A stretch of 64,000 nucleotides of DNA from Lentinula raphanica. Lineage: Eukaryota; Basidiomycota; Agaricomycetes; Agaricales; Omphalotaceae. Below, in pieces: positions 37,712 through 46,780 of the stretch. The notes under the pieces were generated by a model. It was not told where the DNA came from. It saw nothing but the letters and a program-made list of their open reading frames with translations, and made no database searches. The translations under genes were made by a program, and so were the position numbers. Each line of letters starts with the position of its first letter. Position 1 is the first letter of the stretch. Location: contig JANVFP010000004.1 in assembly GCA_027919835.1 (NCBI GenBank), forward strand, positions 1,302,001-1,366,000, read 5' to 3'.

Positions 37712-38788
37712 CCTAAATGTATGTAACAGAATCGATATAATGGGTTATTCAAAACGAACACTTTCCAAGCCTACTTGGACTTGCCTGTAGTGACGAACGG
37801 TAGCGTAACTGTAGAGTAGATATAAGTACGAGGCTGTCAACGAACAAGACCCATAGTGACGTACAGATTGTATGAGAGCGTATATGATAACTAGAAATGT
37901 CTTCAGATAACCAGACAACGGAACGTTGTAAATCAGACTGGAGAATATCATCGTCAGCGGCGGTCAAGAGAGACAAGGCAGAAGCAGGGCAGAACTGACA
38001 GTGGGGGTAACCGACCAGCAGTAACTGAGAAAATTCTGGTTCACCCCTGCCTCTGTATATACTCAATCTTTCGACTCACATAATTTTTACTAATACACAG
38101 AGGCTGTCCCAACCTGTGTACACCATCAACGGCCTCCTCTACTAGACCGTTTTGAAACCATTCATTTGTGGTGTGGGTTATCATTAATGGAGTTAATATA
38201 CCTTCGTATATAGCTCAGCGTGAGTTTTCGCAATACTCGGCAGTATTCGTGGAGGTATAGCATAGTAGGTCGCATTATCAGTTCGTCAGCGCCAAGGGAG
38301 TAGATCAGAAGTGAAGTACGGCGAAAGGCATGGATGAAGGCAGCTGGGGAGGCTTTTGAGAGGAGAGACGAACGAGGATTAGGTGGACGAGTTCTTGAGT
38401 TGTGATGTGTATCATTGAGGGACTAGCCAAGTTTGGATCTCTTACACCCACAAGGTTCCAGAGGCCTCCGAGTCGCTTTGTTGCCTGTGGGCCGTCGCAG
38501 ACGACTGTTGGAGTAGAAGTAGCAATAGCAAAGTTCAGGGTCCAGACTATACCGGAATATACTCGCTTGAACAATGAACTTGTCAGCCTATAATAACGAT
38601 GGGAGGCTATGAAAAGTACTAGCTTTTTCATAGCCTCCCATCGTTATTATGTTATCTTCGCCAGAAAGTAGGATGCAGCCATTGATTGTTTGGCTGGCCG
38701 TCTTGTGGCTCGACGAAGTTGGAGAAGAAAAATTTGTTTGTCGAATGTCCTGGAGGCTGAGGAAGAGACTGGAGGAAGATAGGAGAAT
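37712..38788. other. Gene-free stretch with a long hairpin
   Basis: About 1.1 kb. A 105-codon minus-strand frame at 37,749-38,066 has no recognisable feature. 'tctgtatatactcaatc' near 38,052 could be the TATA region of an unseen short transcript. The notable item is the hairpin at 38,590-38,650. Confidence 0.5.
38590..38650. repeat. Perfect 26-bp inverted repeat with 9-nt loop
   Basis: The arm at 38,590-38,615 (ataataacgatggga...) is the exact reverse complement of 38,625-38,650. The loop is 38,616-38,624. No homopolymer or simple repeat explains it. It could be a fold-back scar, a tiny MITE or a small-RNA hairpin. Confidence 0.85.
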
Positions 38789-38996
38789 ATCAGACTCCTT
38801 CCCATCCGCTCTTGCGGGTTAAAAAATGAGGATATTACTATATATGGCATATCTTTATCTTATCCTTATCTATATCTTATCTTGTCATATGATAATTTGC
38901 ATTTTTTAACCACGCAAGAGCGACTGGCATAATATGTCTAAGCGCCGGATGGTCTTGTTTGGTTCCAGTATTCAAATTTATAGCGCCCATGTCTTC
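38789..38996 (+). repeat. Third copy of the CTCTTGC inverted-repeat unit, cut by the Ngaro element
   Basis: It matches one arm of the 24-kb element: agactccttcccatcc, then a TIR unit 38,809-38,920 (CTCTTGCGGGTTAAAAAATG and its reverse complement), then cgactggcataatatgtcta, gtttggttccag and tagcgcccat. Homology stops about where the Ngaro element begins (38,997), so the Ngaro insertion probably truncated it. Confidence 0.75.
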
Positions 38997-39501
38997 GTTG
39001 TAAAGGTGAACTAGGTGAGCGTTTTCAGAGGCCTCCGCTGACGAGCGCCTTCACTTCATTCACGTGTCCTCCTCAGACTTAGTCTGGGCCTCATACTAGC
39101 TGTGTGCCTCACATCTGCATCCGTTGGTTCAACAAGAAGGATGTGAGACAAGGATCCACAGCTGGTTTCTTCCTCACTTCCACCATCACTGGCATAGTGA
39201 GCCTCATCTGCGAATGTTACACGTTCTCTGACTGAACTAACATTCGTTTCTCGCAGGTATTAACGACCCTTCTTTTGTCACTGCGCTGCTTCTACACATC
39301 GTCGTTAATACCCAAGGTAAGCGAAGATTGCTCTCGAATCTTCGCGCGTTCACATCCTTGAGCTGGTTTCTTCCTCACTTCCACCATCACTGGCATAGTA
39401 TTAACGACCCTTCTTTTGTCACTGCGCTGCTTCTACACATCGTCGTTAATACCCAAGTTGGCTCTCTTCAGTCGTTTCCACACGACTCCTCTTTCGCGTC
39501 A
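38997..39501 (+). repeat. A1 repeat: intron-containing leader fused to its own spliced copy
   Basis: 38,997-39,360 matches A2 colinearly, including intron 1 (39,197-39,256, gtgagcc...tcgcag) and intron 2 from 39,317 (gtaagcg...). It breaks three bases before intron 2's AG. 39,361-39,501 then restarts in exon 1 (agctggtttc) and continues with intron 1 removed (junction 39,397/39,398) and intron 2 removed (junction 39,457/39,458), both exactly at the GT-AG borders seen in A2. Confidence 0.92.
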
Positions 39502-39529
39502 ATTTCTTGCTTCGCCATCTTGAACTCAA

Positions 39530-40861
39530 ATGACCGGTGGAGAGAATGTTGGACAATTATCGACACGCTGTCAAAAAGTGGTCGACGATGCTAATGCGGG
39601 GCGAATCACTCTGCAGGACGCTCAAGAGAAACTCCGAGCTGAAGGGATATCTGGTTCTGTCTTACAATCATTCCTCGTTCAACTTCAGAAGCCTCCAGGA
39701 GAAGCGGGTGAAAGATCCTTGTCAGATGTTGATCGAGGAAAAACTCCAGAAGGTCTTGATGAAAATCAGAGAGAAGAGTTTAGGAAGCGCAGAGCAGAGA
39801 TCCTCGAAGGAGGTGGAACTGGATCTAGTGGGTCTGGTGGTACCGGAGGTCAAGGAGGAAGCGAGGGTGGAGAAAACAGAGCCGATGGCACTAATTCCTC
39901 GCCCGGAATGCCTGATTCTAGTTCCAGTGCAGAAGCTCGAGCACTCGAATCCAATGCTCTTGCTCAACAACTCAAAGTTTTTCAACGCCTCGTTGGCTTC
40001 GACAACGGAGGCATTTCTCCATCCACGCTGGATAGTCTCCCTCACTTGCGAGAGAAGGTTGGGTCAACTGGAGATCAGCATATTGACGAAACCCTCCGAA
40101 CCAGAAAAGTCTATCTCAAAGAGCAGAATCTTGATGCTCTTGTTGATCTGTTCCAGAGTCAATCCCTCCCGGAACCGCTTCCTCGGACCATCTGGAAGCT
40201 TATCCTCAAAGACGAATACGTCTCTTTTGAGAAGCTTTTCGCCGGTATCGATCCGAGCTACGATCATCAGGATGAAGGAAAAGATTTCGGAGCAGGCTAC
40301 ACCTTGGTCAAGACAGACCATCTTTCTGCAAAGAAGCCGGTCGTTAGTGAATCAGACTGGAATCGGGCCTTTGACGCTTGGAGGAATGGAGTCATTCAAG
40401 CTTATCCTCACCGCAGAGATGAACTTGTCAATTATGGCCAGGGAATCTCGCATCTCTTTCGAAATTTTGCTCACGATCCTTCCATCCCTATTCGCGCTGA
40501 TCATGAAGTTCGAGAGCGATATCACAAGAGTCCTTTCCGTCTCGACGATGGGAATCGTACCCAGGCCGCAGTTATGGCACTCGTTCATCGAACATCGGTG
40601 GGTGTTCGGTCGAAGCGCCCGTCGGATGCGGGCCCTTCGAGTCGTTCTTCTAAACGCTCTAGTGGTGCTATCTGCCTCAATTGGAATGGTGCGCGGTGCG
40701 ATGATCCCTGTGTCAATGGTCGAAGACACGGAACCTGCTCAGTTTGTTCAGGGAAACATCGAGCATTCGATTCAGCCGATTGCAAATTTGAGTTCCTCGC
40801 CAGGAGATCTCGAAACGCTGCAGACAAGCAACCGGGTGCAGGAAGCTCTTCAAGGACCTAG
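39530..40861 (+). CDS. Ngaro ORF1, Gag-like protein
   Basis: 443 codons from the first ATG after the spliced leader. N-terminal helical region: CQKVVDDANAGRITLQDAQE and LRAEGISGSVLQSFL. A Gly/Ser-rich stretch (GGTGSSGSGGTGGQGGSEGG) follows, then a conserved middle (LPRTIWKLILKDEYVSFEKL). A Cys/His-rich C-terminus has ICLNWNGARCDDPCVNGRRH followed by TCSVCSGKHRAFDSADCK, the zinc-binding block expected in DIRS/Ngaro ORF1 proteins. It presumably packages the RNA. It overlaps the RT frame at its 3' end in the +1 frame. Intact. Confidence 0.82.
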   Translation: MTGGENVGQLSTRCQKVVDDANAGRITLQDAQEKLRAEGISGSVLQSFLVQLQKPPGEAGERSLSDVDRGKTPEGLDENQREEFRKRRAEILEGGGTGSSGSGGTGGQGGSEGGENRADGTNSSPGMPDSSSSAEARALESNALAQQLKVFQRLVGFDNGGISPSTLDSLPHLREKVGSTGDQHIDETLRTRKVYLKEQNLDALVDLFQSQSLPEPLPRTIWKLILKDEYVSFEKLFAGIDPSYDHQDEGKDFGAGYTLVKTDHLSAKKPVVSESDWNRAFDAWRNGVIQAYPHRRDELVNYGQGISHLFRNFAHDPSIPIRADHEVRERYHKSPFRLDDGNRTQAAVMALVHRTSVGVRSKRPSDAGPSSRSSKRSSGAICLNWNGARCDDPCVNGRRHGTCSVCSGKHRAFDSADCKFEFLARRSRNAADKQPGAGSSSRT

Positions 40862-42710
40862 GACTCTGAGGGGTGAGAAACGTAAGGCTGCCGAGTCGAG
40901 TGCCGCTAGCGGTCCCCGCTTCAAGCGAGGCTTTGTCTGGGAAGACAGTGACGAAGACATTGTCTCCCCCTCTGTTCTATCTTCTGAGACCGCTGCTCCT
41001 CTTCCCGGTCCACCTTCTCATGTCACAAACGATCCTGTGATTGTCAGGGCCTTATCTGAACACAATGATCTTTTGAAAGTCCAAACTCCCTACGACATAG
41101 ACAAGCTCTCTTCTTTCTTGTCTTTCCATCCTAACCGACCTTTCGTTGAATCTGTCCTCGAAGGTTTAAAATCCGGTTTCTGGCCTTGTCACACTGGGGA
41201 CTGGGAATTGAACGATTCTATCTTTGAGGACAACTATAACATGGAAGATCTTGATCTCGATGCCGTCAGGACTTACCGAAACAAGGAAGTGGGAGCTGGT
41301 CGGTGGTCAAATTCGTTTTCTTCATTCCATCATCCTATGAAACTCTCGCCTATGTTTGTTGTCTGGCAGGGGGAATCTCACAAGGCGAGAGTGATCACCG
41401 ATCAGACCGCTTCAGGTCTGAACGCTGGAGTTCACAGGGAAGACGCGCATGTACGTTACGACGATATGCGGTCCTTTGGAGCGGCACTCCGTCAAGCAAA
41501 GAAGAGGAATCCCGGAAAGAATCTTGTTCTTTTCAAAGATGATGTGAAAGGAGCTTTCCCAACGCTTCCAGCTCATCCAATCTGGCAGCTCAAGCAGGTC
41601 GTGAAAGTCGACGATTCATTTCATATCGTACGACAATTGATTTTCGGAGGACGACCCATTCCCCGGATCTGGTGTGCCTTTGCTTCATTGATTCTTTGGA
41701 TTCTCGTTCGCAAATTTGACATTGTCGGACTCCATGTCTATATGGACGACTTTTTCGGATGGGATTTTGCAGAGAATCTTGTCATGTTTCATGGTCGCCT
41801 ACGACCAAGACGCCAAGTCCTCCTCCTGATATTCTGGGATTACATCCATTGCCCTTACGAAGATGAGAAACAAGACGCTGGTCCTTGTTTGAAGATCATC
41901 GGATTCTTCGTCAACATCTGCGCGGGTACTATCTCAATCACGGATGACTCCATCAAAGAGTTGATCGTCCAAATTCAAACTTTCTTGAACCACTCCTCTC
42001 GTAAACCTCCTCTTCGTCAATGGATGCGGCTCTGCGGACATATCAATTGGGCTCTCAATGTCCTTCCTTGGGCTCGTCCGGCTCTGACAGAACTGTATTC
42101 AAAAATCGATAACAAAACTGGCATGGGATCAGGAGTTCCGCTCAACGTTGCTGTTAGAGAGAGTCTGACGTGGCTAGTGGAGACTCTCCCTCGATCTATT
42201 GGGGTCCGTCTTCTCGATGACGGGCTGTGGCCTGACTCTGATGCTGATATGGTCTTCTGGTCGGATGCAAGCAAACTCGGTCTTAGTTTTGTTTTTGCAG
42301 GAAACGGGTTCTACTATGAGATTCACGCAGATCCTGAAGCTCCTCCAGTCGACATCTTTTTCAAGGAGTTGGTCGCTATCCTGTCAGCCACTGCGTTTGC
42401 CGCTGAACTGAAACATCCTCCTAGACGGATTCTTCTTTTCACCGACAGTCTTGATTCCGTGGATGCTTTCAATTCTCTAGCAGTCCACAATGTTTCTCAC
42501 AATGCACCTCTCTTTGCTGTGTCGGCAGTTGTGCTTCGTACAGGTTTTGATGTCAGGGTCAGACACATTCCAGGCCGTGATAACATCCGAGCTGATCTTC
42601 TGTCGCGTTTACTGCTTGATGACTTTTGTCTTCAATTCCCTTCTTACCACGTCCGCCCCTTTGTTCCTCCTCGAGACCTTCTGCCGGCGCGATGGAGACT
42701 GTGCTTTTGA
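40686..42710 (+). CDS. Ngaro reverse transcriptase / RNase H
   Basis: The open frame extends back to 39,537, but the part before about 40,690 is only a shadow of ORF1. The ATG at 40,686 gives 674 codons and overlaps the ORF1 end by 176 bp in the +1 frame. RT motifs: LVLFKDDVKGAFPTLPAHP, RQLIFGGRPIPRIWC and the catalytic box HVYMDDFFGWD, then KIIGFFVNI. RNase H follows: VFWSDASKLGLSFVF, FKELVAILSATAFAAEL, LLFTDSLDSVDAFNSL and HIPGRDNIRADLLSR. Acidic residues D-E-D-D are kept. It probably synthesises cDNA that is integrated by the neighbouring recombinase. No stop or frameshift is seen in the RT or RNase H core. It may be translated by re-initiation or +1 shifting after ORF1. Confidence 0.87.
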   Translation: MVRGAMIPVSMVEDTEPAQFVQGNIEHSIQPIANLSSSPGDLETLQTSNRVQEALQGPRTLRGEKRKAAESSAASGPRFKRGFVWEDSDEDIVSPSVLSSETAAPLPGPPSHVTNDPVIVRALSEHNDLLKVQTPYDIDKLSSFLSFHPNRPFVESVLEGLKSGFWPCHTGDWELNDSIFEDNYNMEDLDLDAVRTYRNKEVGAGRWSNSFSSFHHPMKLSPMFVVWQGESHKARVITDQTASGLNAGVHREDAHVRYDDMRSFGAALRQAKKRNPGKNLVLFKDDVKGAFPTLPAHPIWQLKQVVKVDDSFHIVRQLIFGGRPIPRIWCAFASLILWILVRKFDIVGLHVYMDDFFGWDFAENLVMFHGRLRPRRQVLLLIFWDYIHCPYEDEKQDAGPCLKIIGFFVNICAGTISITDDSIKELIVQIQTFLNHSSRKPPLRQWMRLCGHINWALNVLPWARPALTELYSKIDNKTGMGSGVPLNVAVRESLTWLVETLPRSIGVRLLDDGLWPDSDADMVFWSDASKLGLSFVFAGNGFYYEIHADPEAPPVDIFFKELVAILSATAFAAELKHPPRRILLFTDSLDSVDAFNSLAVHNVSHNAPLFAVSAVVLRTGFDVRVRHIPGRDNIRADLLSRLLLDDFCLQFPSYHVRPFVPPRDLLPARWRLCF

Positions 42711-43690
42711 GCTTGCTGGGTGGGTCACAAGTGACTCGCCCTGTGTCATCGCTTTCTCACTTGGACGAGAGGGTGTCTTTCTTACAAGCTCATTCAATCG
42801 AAAAGTCTACTGTCAGCAACTATAGAACTGGTGCTCGAGATTACATTTCATTCTGCCTCTCCCATCGTCTGCCTTTGGATCCGACTCCGCTAACACTTTC
42901 TCGCTATATTGCCTACACTTCGCAATTCATTGCCTCGGCCCCGAAATATTTGACTGGTGCCCAACACTTCCTCAAACACCTTTATCCAGATTTTGTCGAG
43001 AATCGCGGCTCACCTCTTGTTCAGGCAACCATCAACGGATCTCGTAAGTTCAGAGCGGATTCAGTCAAACGCAAACTTCCAATTCGTCTTGAACATCTGC
43101 GGGTCTTCGAATATCATTTCTTCGACAACCCATCTTACGACAATCTCCTCTTTGTCACTATCCTTTCATGCATGTTCTACGGATGCCACCGCTCAGGCGA
43201 GCTCATTCACAAAGGTTCCACAGCCACAATCAATTACCGAAAGATTATCAAGCGCAGTTCTCTCCATTTCGATGGCGACCATGCTGGTTACTGCCTACCC
43301 TATCACAAAGCTGACCGCTTTTACCGCGGTTCTGATATCCTCTTATCGCACCACGAGATTGCAGATCCAGTCTTCTTTCTCTCCCTTTATTCGTCTCTTC
43401 GAGACTCCCGACATGGCGCCAGAGCTGAGTTATTTCTTCGAGAAGACGGTTCTCTTCCATCTCGCCGGTGGTTCGACAATCATTTCTTCTCAGTCTTGAG
43501 TTGAGACTATGGAGGACACTCAGTAAGAGCCGGTTCCGCAACTTACTTCGCTAGTCTCGGAGTATCCGAAACAATCATTCAAGCACTCGGTCGCTGGTCA
43601 TCTGAAGCTTGGAGAATCTATGTTCGTGACCACCCTACCATACGGGCTGAGTTGCAACTTGCATCCCTTCGCACATCTCTTCGGAGTTGA
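42692..43690 (+). pseudogene. Ngaro tyrosine recombinase, interrupted by an in-frame TGA
   Basis: From ATG 42,692 (METVLLSLLGGSQV) the frame encodes a SAM-like core-binding part (KSTVSNYRTGARDYISFCLS, TPLTLSRYIAYTSQFIA) and the first catalytic box YGCHRSGELI. TGA at 43,502-43,504 stops it. The same frame then continues with the remaining catalytic residues: GGHSVRAGSATYFASLGVSE (HxxR), ALGRWSSEAW and the nucleophile Tyr in RIYVRDHP, ending at TGA 43,688-43,690. A single transition would explain the stop. Everything else is intact, so the loss is recent. The enzyme would normally integrate a circular cDNA without target duplication. It overlaps the RT end by 19 bp. Confidence 0.85.
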
Positions 43691-43785
43691 CCTCTGAGTC
43701 CTCCTCCCTCTGCTCTCCACCTCATATCATCCTTTTTCACCTCCGGCCACCCCCACACACATCATCAATAGCTCAATCATTAGCC

Positions 43786-43866
43786 CTTTTCATCCAATAT
43801 ACACGATTTGGAGGGGAGTGAGTTCCGCTTCCCCGAGACGGCTAATGTGCGATATAAGTGGAGGTC
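43786..43866 (+). repeat. B1 repeat
   Basis: 81 bp beginning cttttcatccaatatacacg and ending gtggaggtc, directly followed by A2. One mismatch to B2 (gagtgag versus gagcgag). Confidence 0.92.
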
Positions 43867-44277
43867 GTTGTAAAGGTGAACTAGGTGAGCGTTTTCAGAG
43901 GCCTCCGCTGACGAGCGCCTTCACTTCATTCACGTGTCCTCCTCAGACTTAGTCTGGGCCTCATACTAGCTGTGTGCCTCACATCTGCATCCGTTGGTTC
44001 AACAAGAAGGATGTGAGACAAGGATCCACAGCTGGTTTCTTCCTCACTTCCACCATCACTGGCATAGTGAGCCTCATCTGCGAATGTTACACGTTCTCTG
44101 ACTGAACTAACATTCGTTTCTCGCAGGTATTAACGACCCTTCTTTTGTCACTGCGCTGCTTCTACACATCGTCGTTAATACCCAAGGTAAGCGAAGATTG
44201 CTCTCGAATCTTCGCGCGTTCACATCCTTGCAGTTGGCTCTCTTCAGTCGTTTCCACACGACTCCTCTTTCGCGTCA
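43867..44277 (+). repeat. A2 repeat (unspliced leader copy)
   Basis: Full unspliced copy of the leader with intron 1 at 44,067-44,126 (60 nt, ctaac branch-like word upstream of tcgcag) and intron 2 at 44,187-44,233 (47 nt). It shares sequence with A1 until gcgtca, then diverges. Confidence 0.9.
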
Positions 44278-44495
44278 CCCACCCTCCACTCCCACTGCAA
44301 TGCCTCGCATCCATGTTTCATTTATCTCTTTTAATCCTTTCATTTGTTTCGTTGAGGTCATTTTTGATGATTTTATTCTCTATGTAGACGATGTAGTCTG
44401 GTTTCAACACCACATGTATTACTATTGTGATTTCAGCTCTCTTCTGATAACTCCTCCTGTATGACATCTATGCTGCCTCATTTCGTTCCTGTACT

Positions 44496-44576
44496 CTTTT
44501 CATCCAATATACACGATTTGGAGGGGAGCGAGTTCCGCTTCCCCGAGACGGCTAATGTGCGATATAAGTGGAGGTC
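44496..44576 (+). repeat. B2 repeat (right terminus of the Ngaro element)
   Basis: 81 bp, same as B1 with one substitution. The sequence after 44,576 (aatgctcatt) has no relation to A repeats, so this is the outer end. Confidence 0.92.
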
Positions 44577-44981
44577 AATGCTCATTATCATAATTTTTGG
44601 CTTGTTTCGTACGTCTGTGGATACCTGAGTCCCGATCTGGACTCAGGTCATGTACAGCCACCGGGTCCGGTTATACTATCTGTCCGAGTGCCGATTACAT
44701 CTTCGGCCATTTGACTGCTTCGACTCGGCAGATGTACCCATTCAAAATGCGCGATGTTTTCTTTTCTCTCTCTCTTGAGTCGCGCGGCACAGATTAGCTA
44801 TCTTGAGGCTTGTTGAGCTCTCATTCCTTTGTACATGCTACTATGCCTTACTACTACCTTGATATATGCTATTTGATTCCTCAATCATGGTCTGTACCTA
44901 GGATAAGCAAAAGTAAGCACACTTGTTTCAGTACGCCGTCCATTGCAATGAAGTCATCCAACCTCTGTGCTCAATGAGAAG
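44577..44981. other. Spacer right of the Ngaro element
   Basis: About 400 bp. ccgggtccggttatac near 44,660 and short frames only. No gene is seen. Confidence 0.45.
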
Positions 44982-45428
44982 ATGAGCCACCCTTCATCTT
45001 CTAAACTCAATCCAAACTGGGGTGGAAAGCGTGCTGGTGCAGGCCGCCGGAAGAACTATCCCTCATCGTCATCTCAAGGACCCAGTAATTCCAATCTGCA
45101 GGAACCTTCAACGAGTCGTACTGCTGTCAAGAGTGGATTCTGGCGGCCATGGATGACAACTGAACAACCTACCGTTGGATTTTTCGCGCCGCCGCTGCCC
45201 GAGACGGTTGTTCCACCTGGCGCCTCCGACTACTCCTACAACAAAGACGGAAAGCTCACATATAGATGTCAGAGAATCTGTACTCACCTCGTTTCTCCAG
45301 ATTTCTATCAAATTGACACACCCACTTCAATGGATGCTCCCGAAACATTGTTCACTACGTCGGGGGTAGCTTCTAACATCTCTCAGGCCACCACCGATAT
45401 GATTGTCGACGACAAAACCCCCCGATGA
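44982..45428 (+). CDS. Short ORF with GGKRAGAGR motif, probable mobile-gene fragment
   Basis: 148 codons from ATG 44,982: MSHPSSSKLNPNWGGKRAGA, GRRKNYPSSSSQG, then TSRTAVKSGFWRPWM, VGFFAPPLPETVVPPG and RCQRICTHLVSPDFYQ, stop TGA 45,426-45,428. The WGGKRAGAGRRKN start is the kind of basic N-terminal motif seen at the head of multicopy basidiomycete transposon-related proteins, but I cannot assign a family. Directly downstream the DNA becomes AT-rich and non-coding, so the ORF looks like the truncated N-terminus of something longer. Confidence 0.4.
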   Translation: MSHPSSSKLNPNWGGKRAGAGRRKNYPSSSSQGPSNSNLQEPSTSRTAVKSGFWRPWMTTEQPTVGFFAPPLPETVVPPGASDYSYNKDGKLTYRCQRICTHLVSPDFYQIDTPTSMDAPETLFTTSGVASNISQATTDMIVDDKTPR

Positions 45429-46301
45429 CGATCCACAGGATACTGTGAAGCTTTTGTAAAAAGACCTGATGAGTTATCCAGGAGCTTTTGAAAATAGTTG
45501 TGACGACACAGAGGGGGCTCCGGAAATGGCTCCGGGGGGTGGGCATGCCTGTCACCACCTGTCACATCTGACCTATATTTACTGTTTTGGGTAATTAATA
45601 ATTATCCAGATATTAAATAAGCGGTACATTTGTAAAAAATCCTGATAAACTATAAAAATTCAGAAAAACCCAAAAAACCTAATTAGGTCAAATTGGGGTA
45701 TGTAAACAAAATAGCCTTATATGGTAAAAAATGCTGTAGGATCTATCTAGGTGCTAAAAATAGCCAAAAAAAATCACTAAAAATGCTAAAAATATGTAGG
45801 AATGGTATATAGCCTATTGCAGATCGAGGCATCCAAAAATTACCAAAAAGGAAATTTTTGATGATGATGTCATCTTGTAGCAAAAAATCTGAAAAAAATC
45901 CTAAAAATAGTCAAAAAATTCAGGGGTGCCTTGTTGGCCCTGGAAATGCAAAATAAAAAAAAACACACGACAAGTGTAAAAATTTTTGTCACTCCAAATG
46001 ATACCAAATCCACTATATAGTCAGTATATATAATGTATATGCTATATTTAGCATCCTAGTACCCTCATTGGGCTAAAAATAGAACTTGATCTCATCTGGT
46101 AGCAAAAAATCTGAAAAAATCATTAAAAATACTCAAAAAATTCAGGGGTGCCTCATTGGCCCTGAAAATGCAAAATAAAAAAATTTACACGACACAATTG
46201 AAAAACAACATCATTCCAAATCTTATCAAATTTACTATATAGTTAGTATATATCATGTATATACTATTTATAGCATCCCTAGTACCCTCAATCACTTATA
46301 T
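45429..46301. repeat. AT-rich degenerate tandem repeat (insertion site of the gypsy element)
   Basis: Very AT-rich. An approximately 210-bp unit occurs at least twice (about 45,870-46,080 and 46,093-46,295), with shared words aaaaaatctgaaaaa, aaaaaattcaggggtgcc, ttggccctg, aaatgcaaaataaaaaa, ctatatag and agcatc..agtaccctca. The same agtaccct word returns after the gypsy element (about 53,975), which shows that the element landed inside this repeat. Confidence 0.75.
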
Positions 46302-46437
46302 CACTCTGTCACAGATTTCCTTATACTCCTATCCTTGATCATTTATCTTATCTTTTTCCTATTTTATCATTTGATTATCAGTAGTAGTTTATTAGCTAAG
46401 CATCTCTGTGCCATCATCTTCTCATATGTACAATCAC

Positions 46438-46629
46438 ACAGTAATATCAGGTTACTTGGCTACAGTAACATCAGGGTACCTGACTACAGTAATATCAGGT
46501 TACCTGGCTACAGTAATATCAGGTCACTTAGTTACACTGATTTTAAGTTACCTAGCTACATTAATATCAGGTCACTTAGATACACTGATATTAAGTTACC
46601 TAGCTACATGGATATTAGATTACCCACTG
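46438..46629 (+). repeat. Eight-unit 24-bp tandem repeat in U3
   Basis: Eight consecutive 24-nt units starting at 46,438; the same array occurs in the 3' LTR. Units alternate between a cagtaatatcagg type and a cactgatattaag type in the second half. The position just upstream of the TATA box suggests an enhancer array. Confidence 0.85.
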
Positions 46630-46640
46630 TTCCAGAGTAG

Positions 46641-46648
46641 TATAAATA
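46641..46648 (+). promoter_or_regulatory. TATA box of gypsy element 1
   Basis: TATAAATA 33 nt upstream of the sequence that pairs with the primer-binding site. Confidence 0.75.
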
Positions 46649-46780
46649 CCCCTCTGTATTCCTGGGTATCCCCCAGATTCAAGAACATCTTTTATCCTCT
46701 TGTGATCAACTTGTGCTCATACTCTGTCACTATCCCCAACCTTTGCAACTACAACTAGGTGAGTTCTAAGTTGTGATAGT

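Larger units (their letters stand above)
38997..44576 (+). mobile_element. Ngaro-type tyrosine-recombinase retrotransposon (split direct repeats)
   Basis: Order of parts: A1 (38,997-39,501), ORF1, RT/RNase H, tyrosine recombinase, B1 (43,786-43,866), A2 (43,867-44,277), a 218-nt unique piece, B2 (44,496-44,576). B1 abuts A2, so the internal B1/A2 joint equals the joint of the two outer ends. This is the established hallmark of Ngaro/PAT elements, as opposed to the inverted repeats of DIRS. There is no target duplication; the dinucleotide TC occurs at both crossover points. A2 and the unspliced A1 are almost identical and B1/B2 differ by one base, so the insertion is young. The recombinase carries a stop, so this copy is probably not autonomous. 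Confidence 0.88.
46307..46778 (+). repeat. 5' LTR of gypsy element 1
   Basis: 472 bp. U3 holds eight 24-bp tandem units (46,438-46,629; consensus acagtaatatcaggttacct plus ggct), then TATAAATA at 46,641-46,648 and a likely transcript start about 33 nt later at 46,674. A GTGAGT word at 46,760, near the U5 end, could act as a splice donor. Confidence 0.93.

Noticed and set aside
37749..38066. 105-codon minus-strand frame
   Set aside because: No domain, no signal peptide, and only a possible TATA word upstream; insufficient support.
39537..40685. Long upstream extension of the Ngaro RT frame
   Set aside because: It overlaps ORF1 in another frame, has serine/arginine-rich shadow composition and no RT motif before about 41,300. 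ORF1 carries the Cys/His block, so it is the real frame there.
46335..46758. Open frames in the gypsy LTR (about 100-116 codons)
   Set aside because: They are produced by the 24-bp tandem repeat, whose length is a multiple of three. The same frames appear in both LTRs and no protein feature exists.
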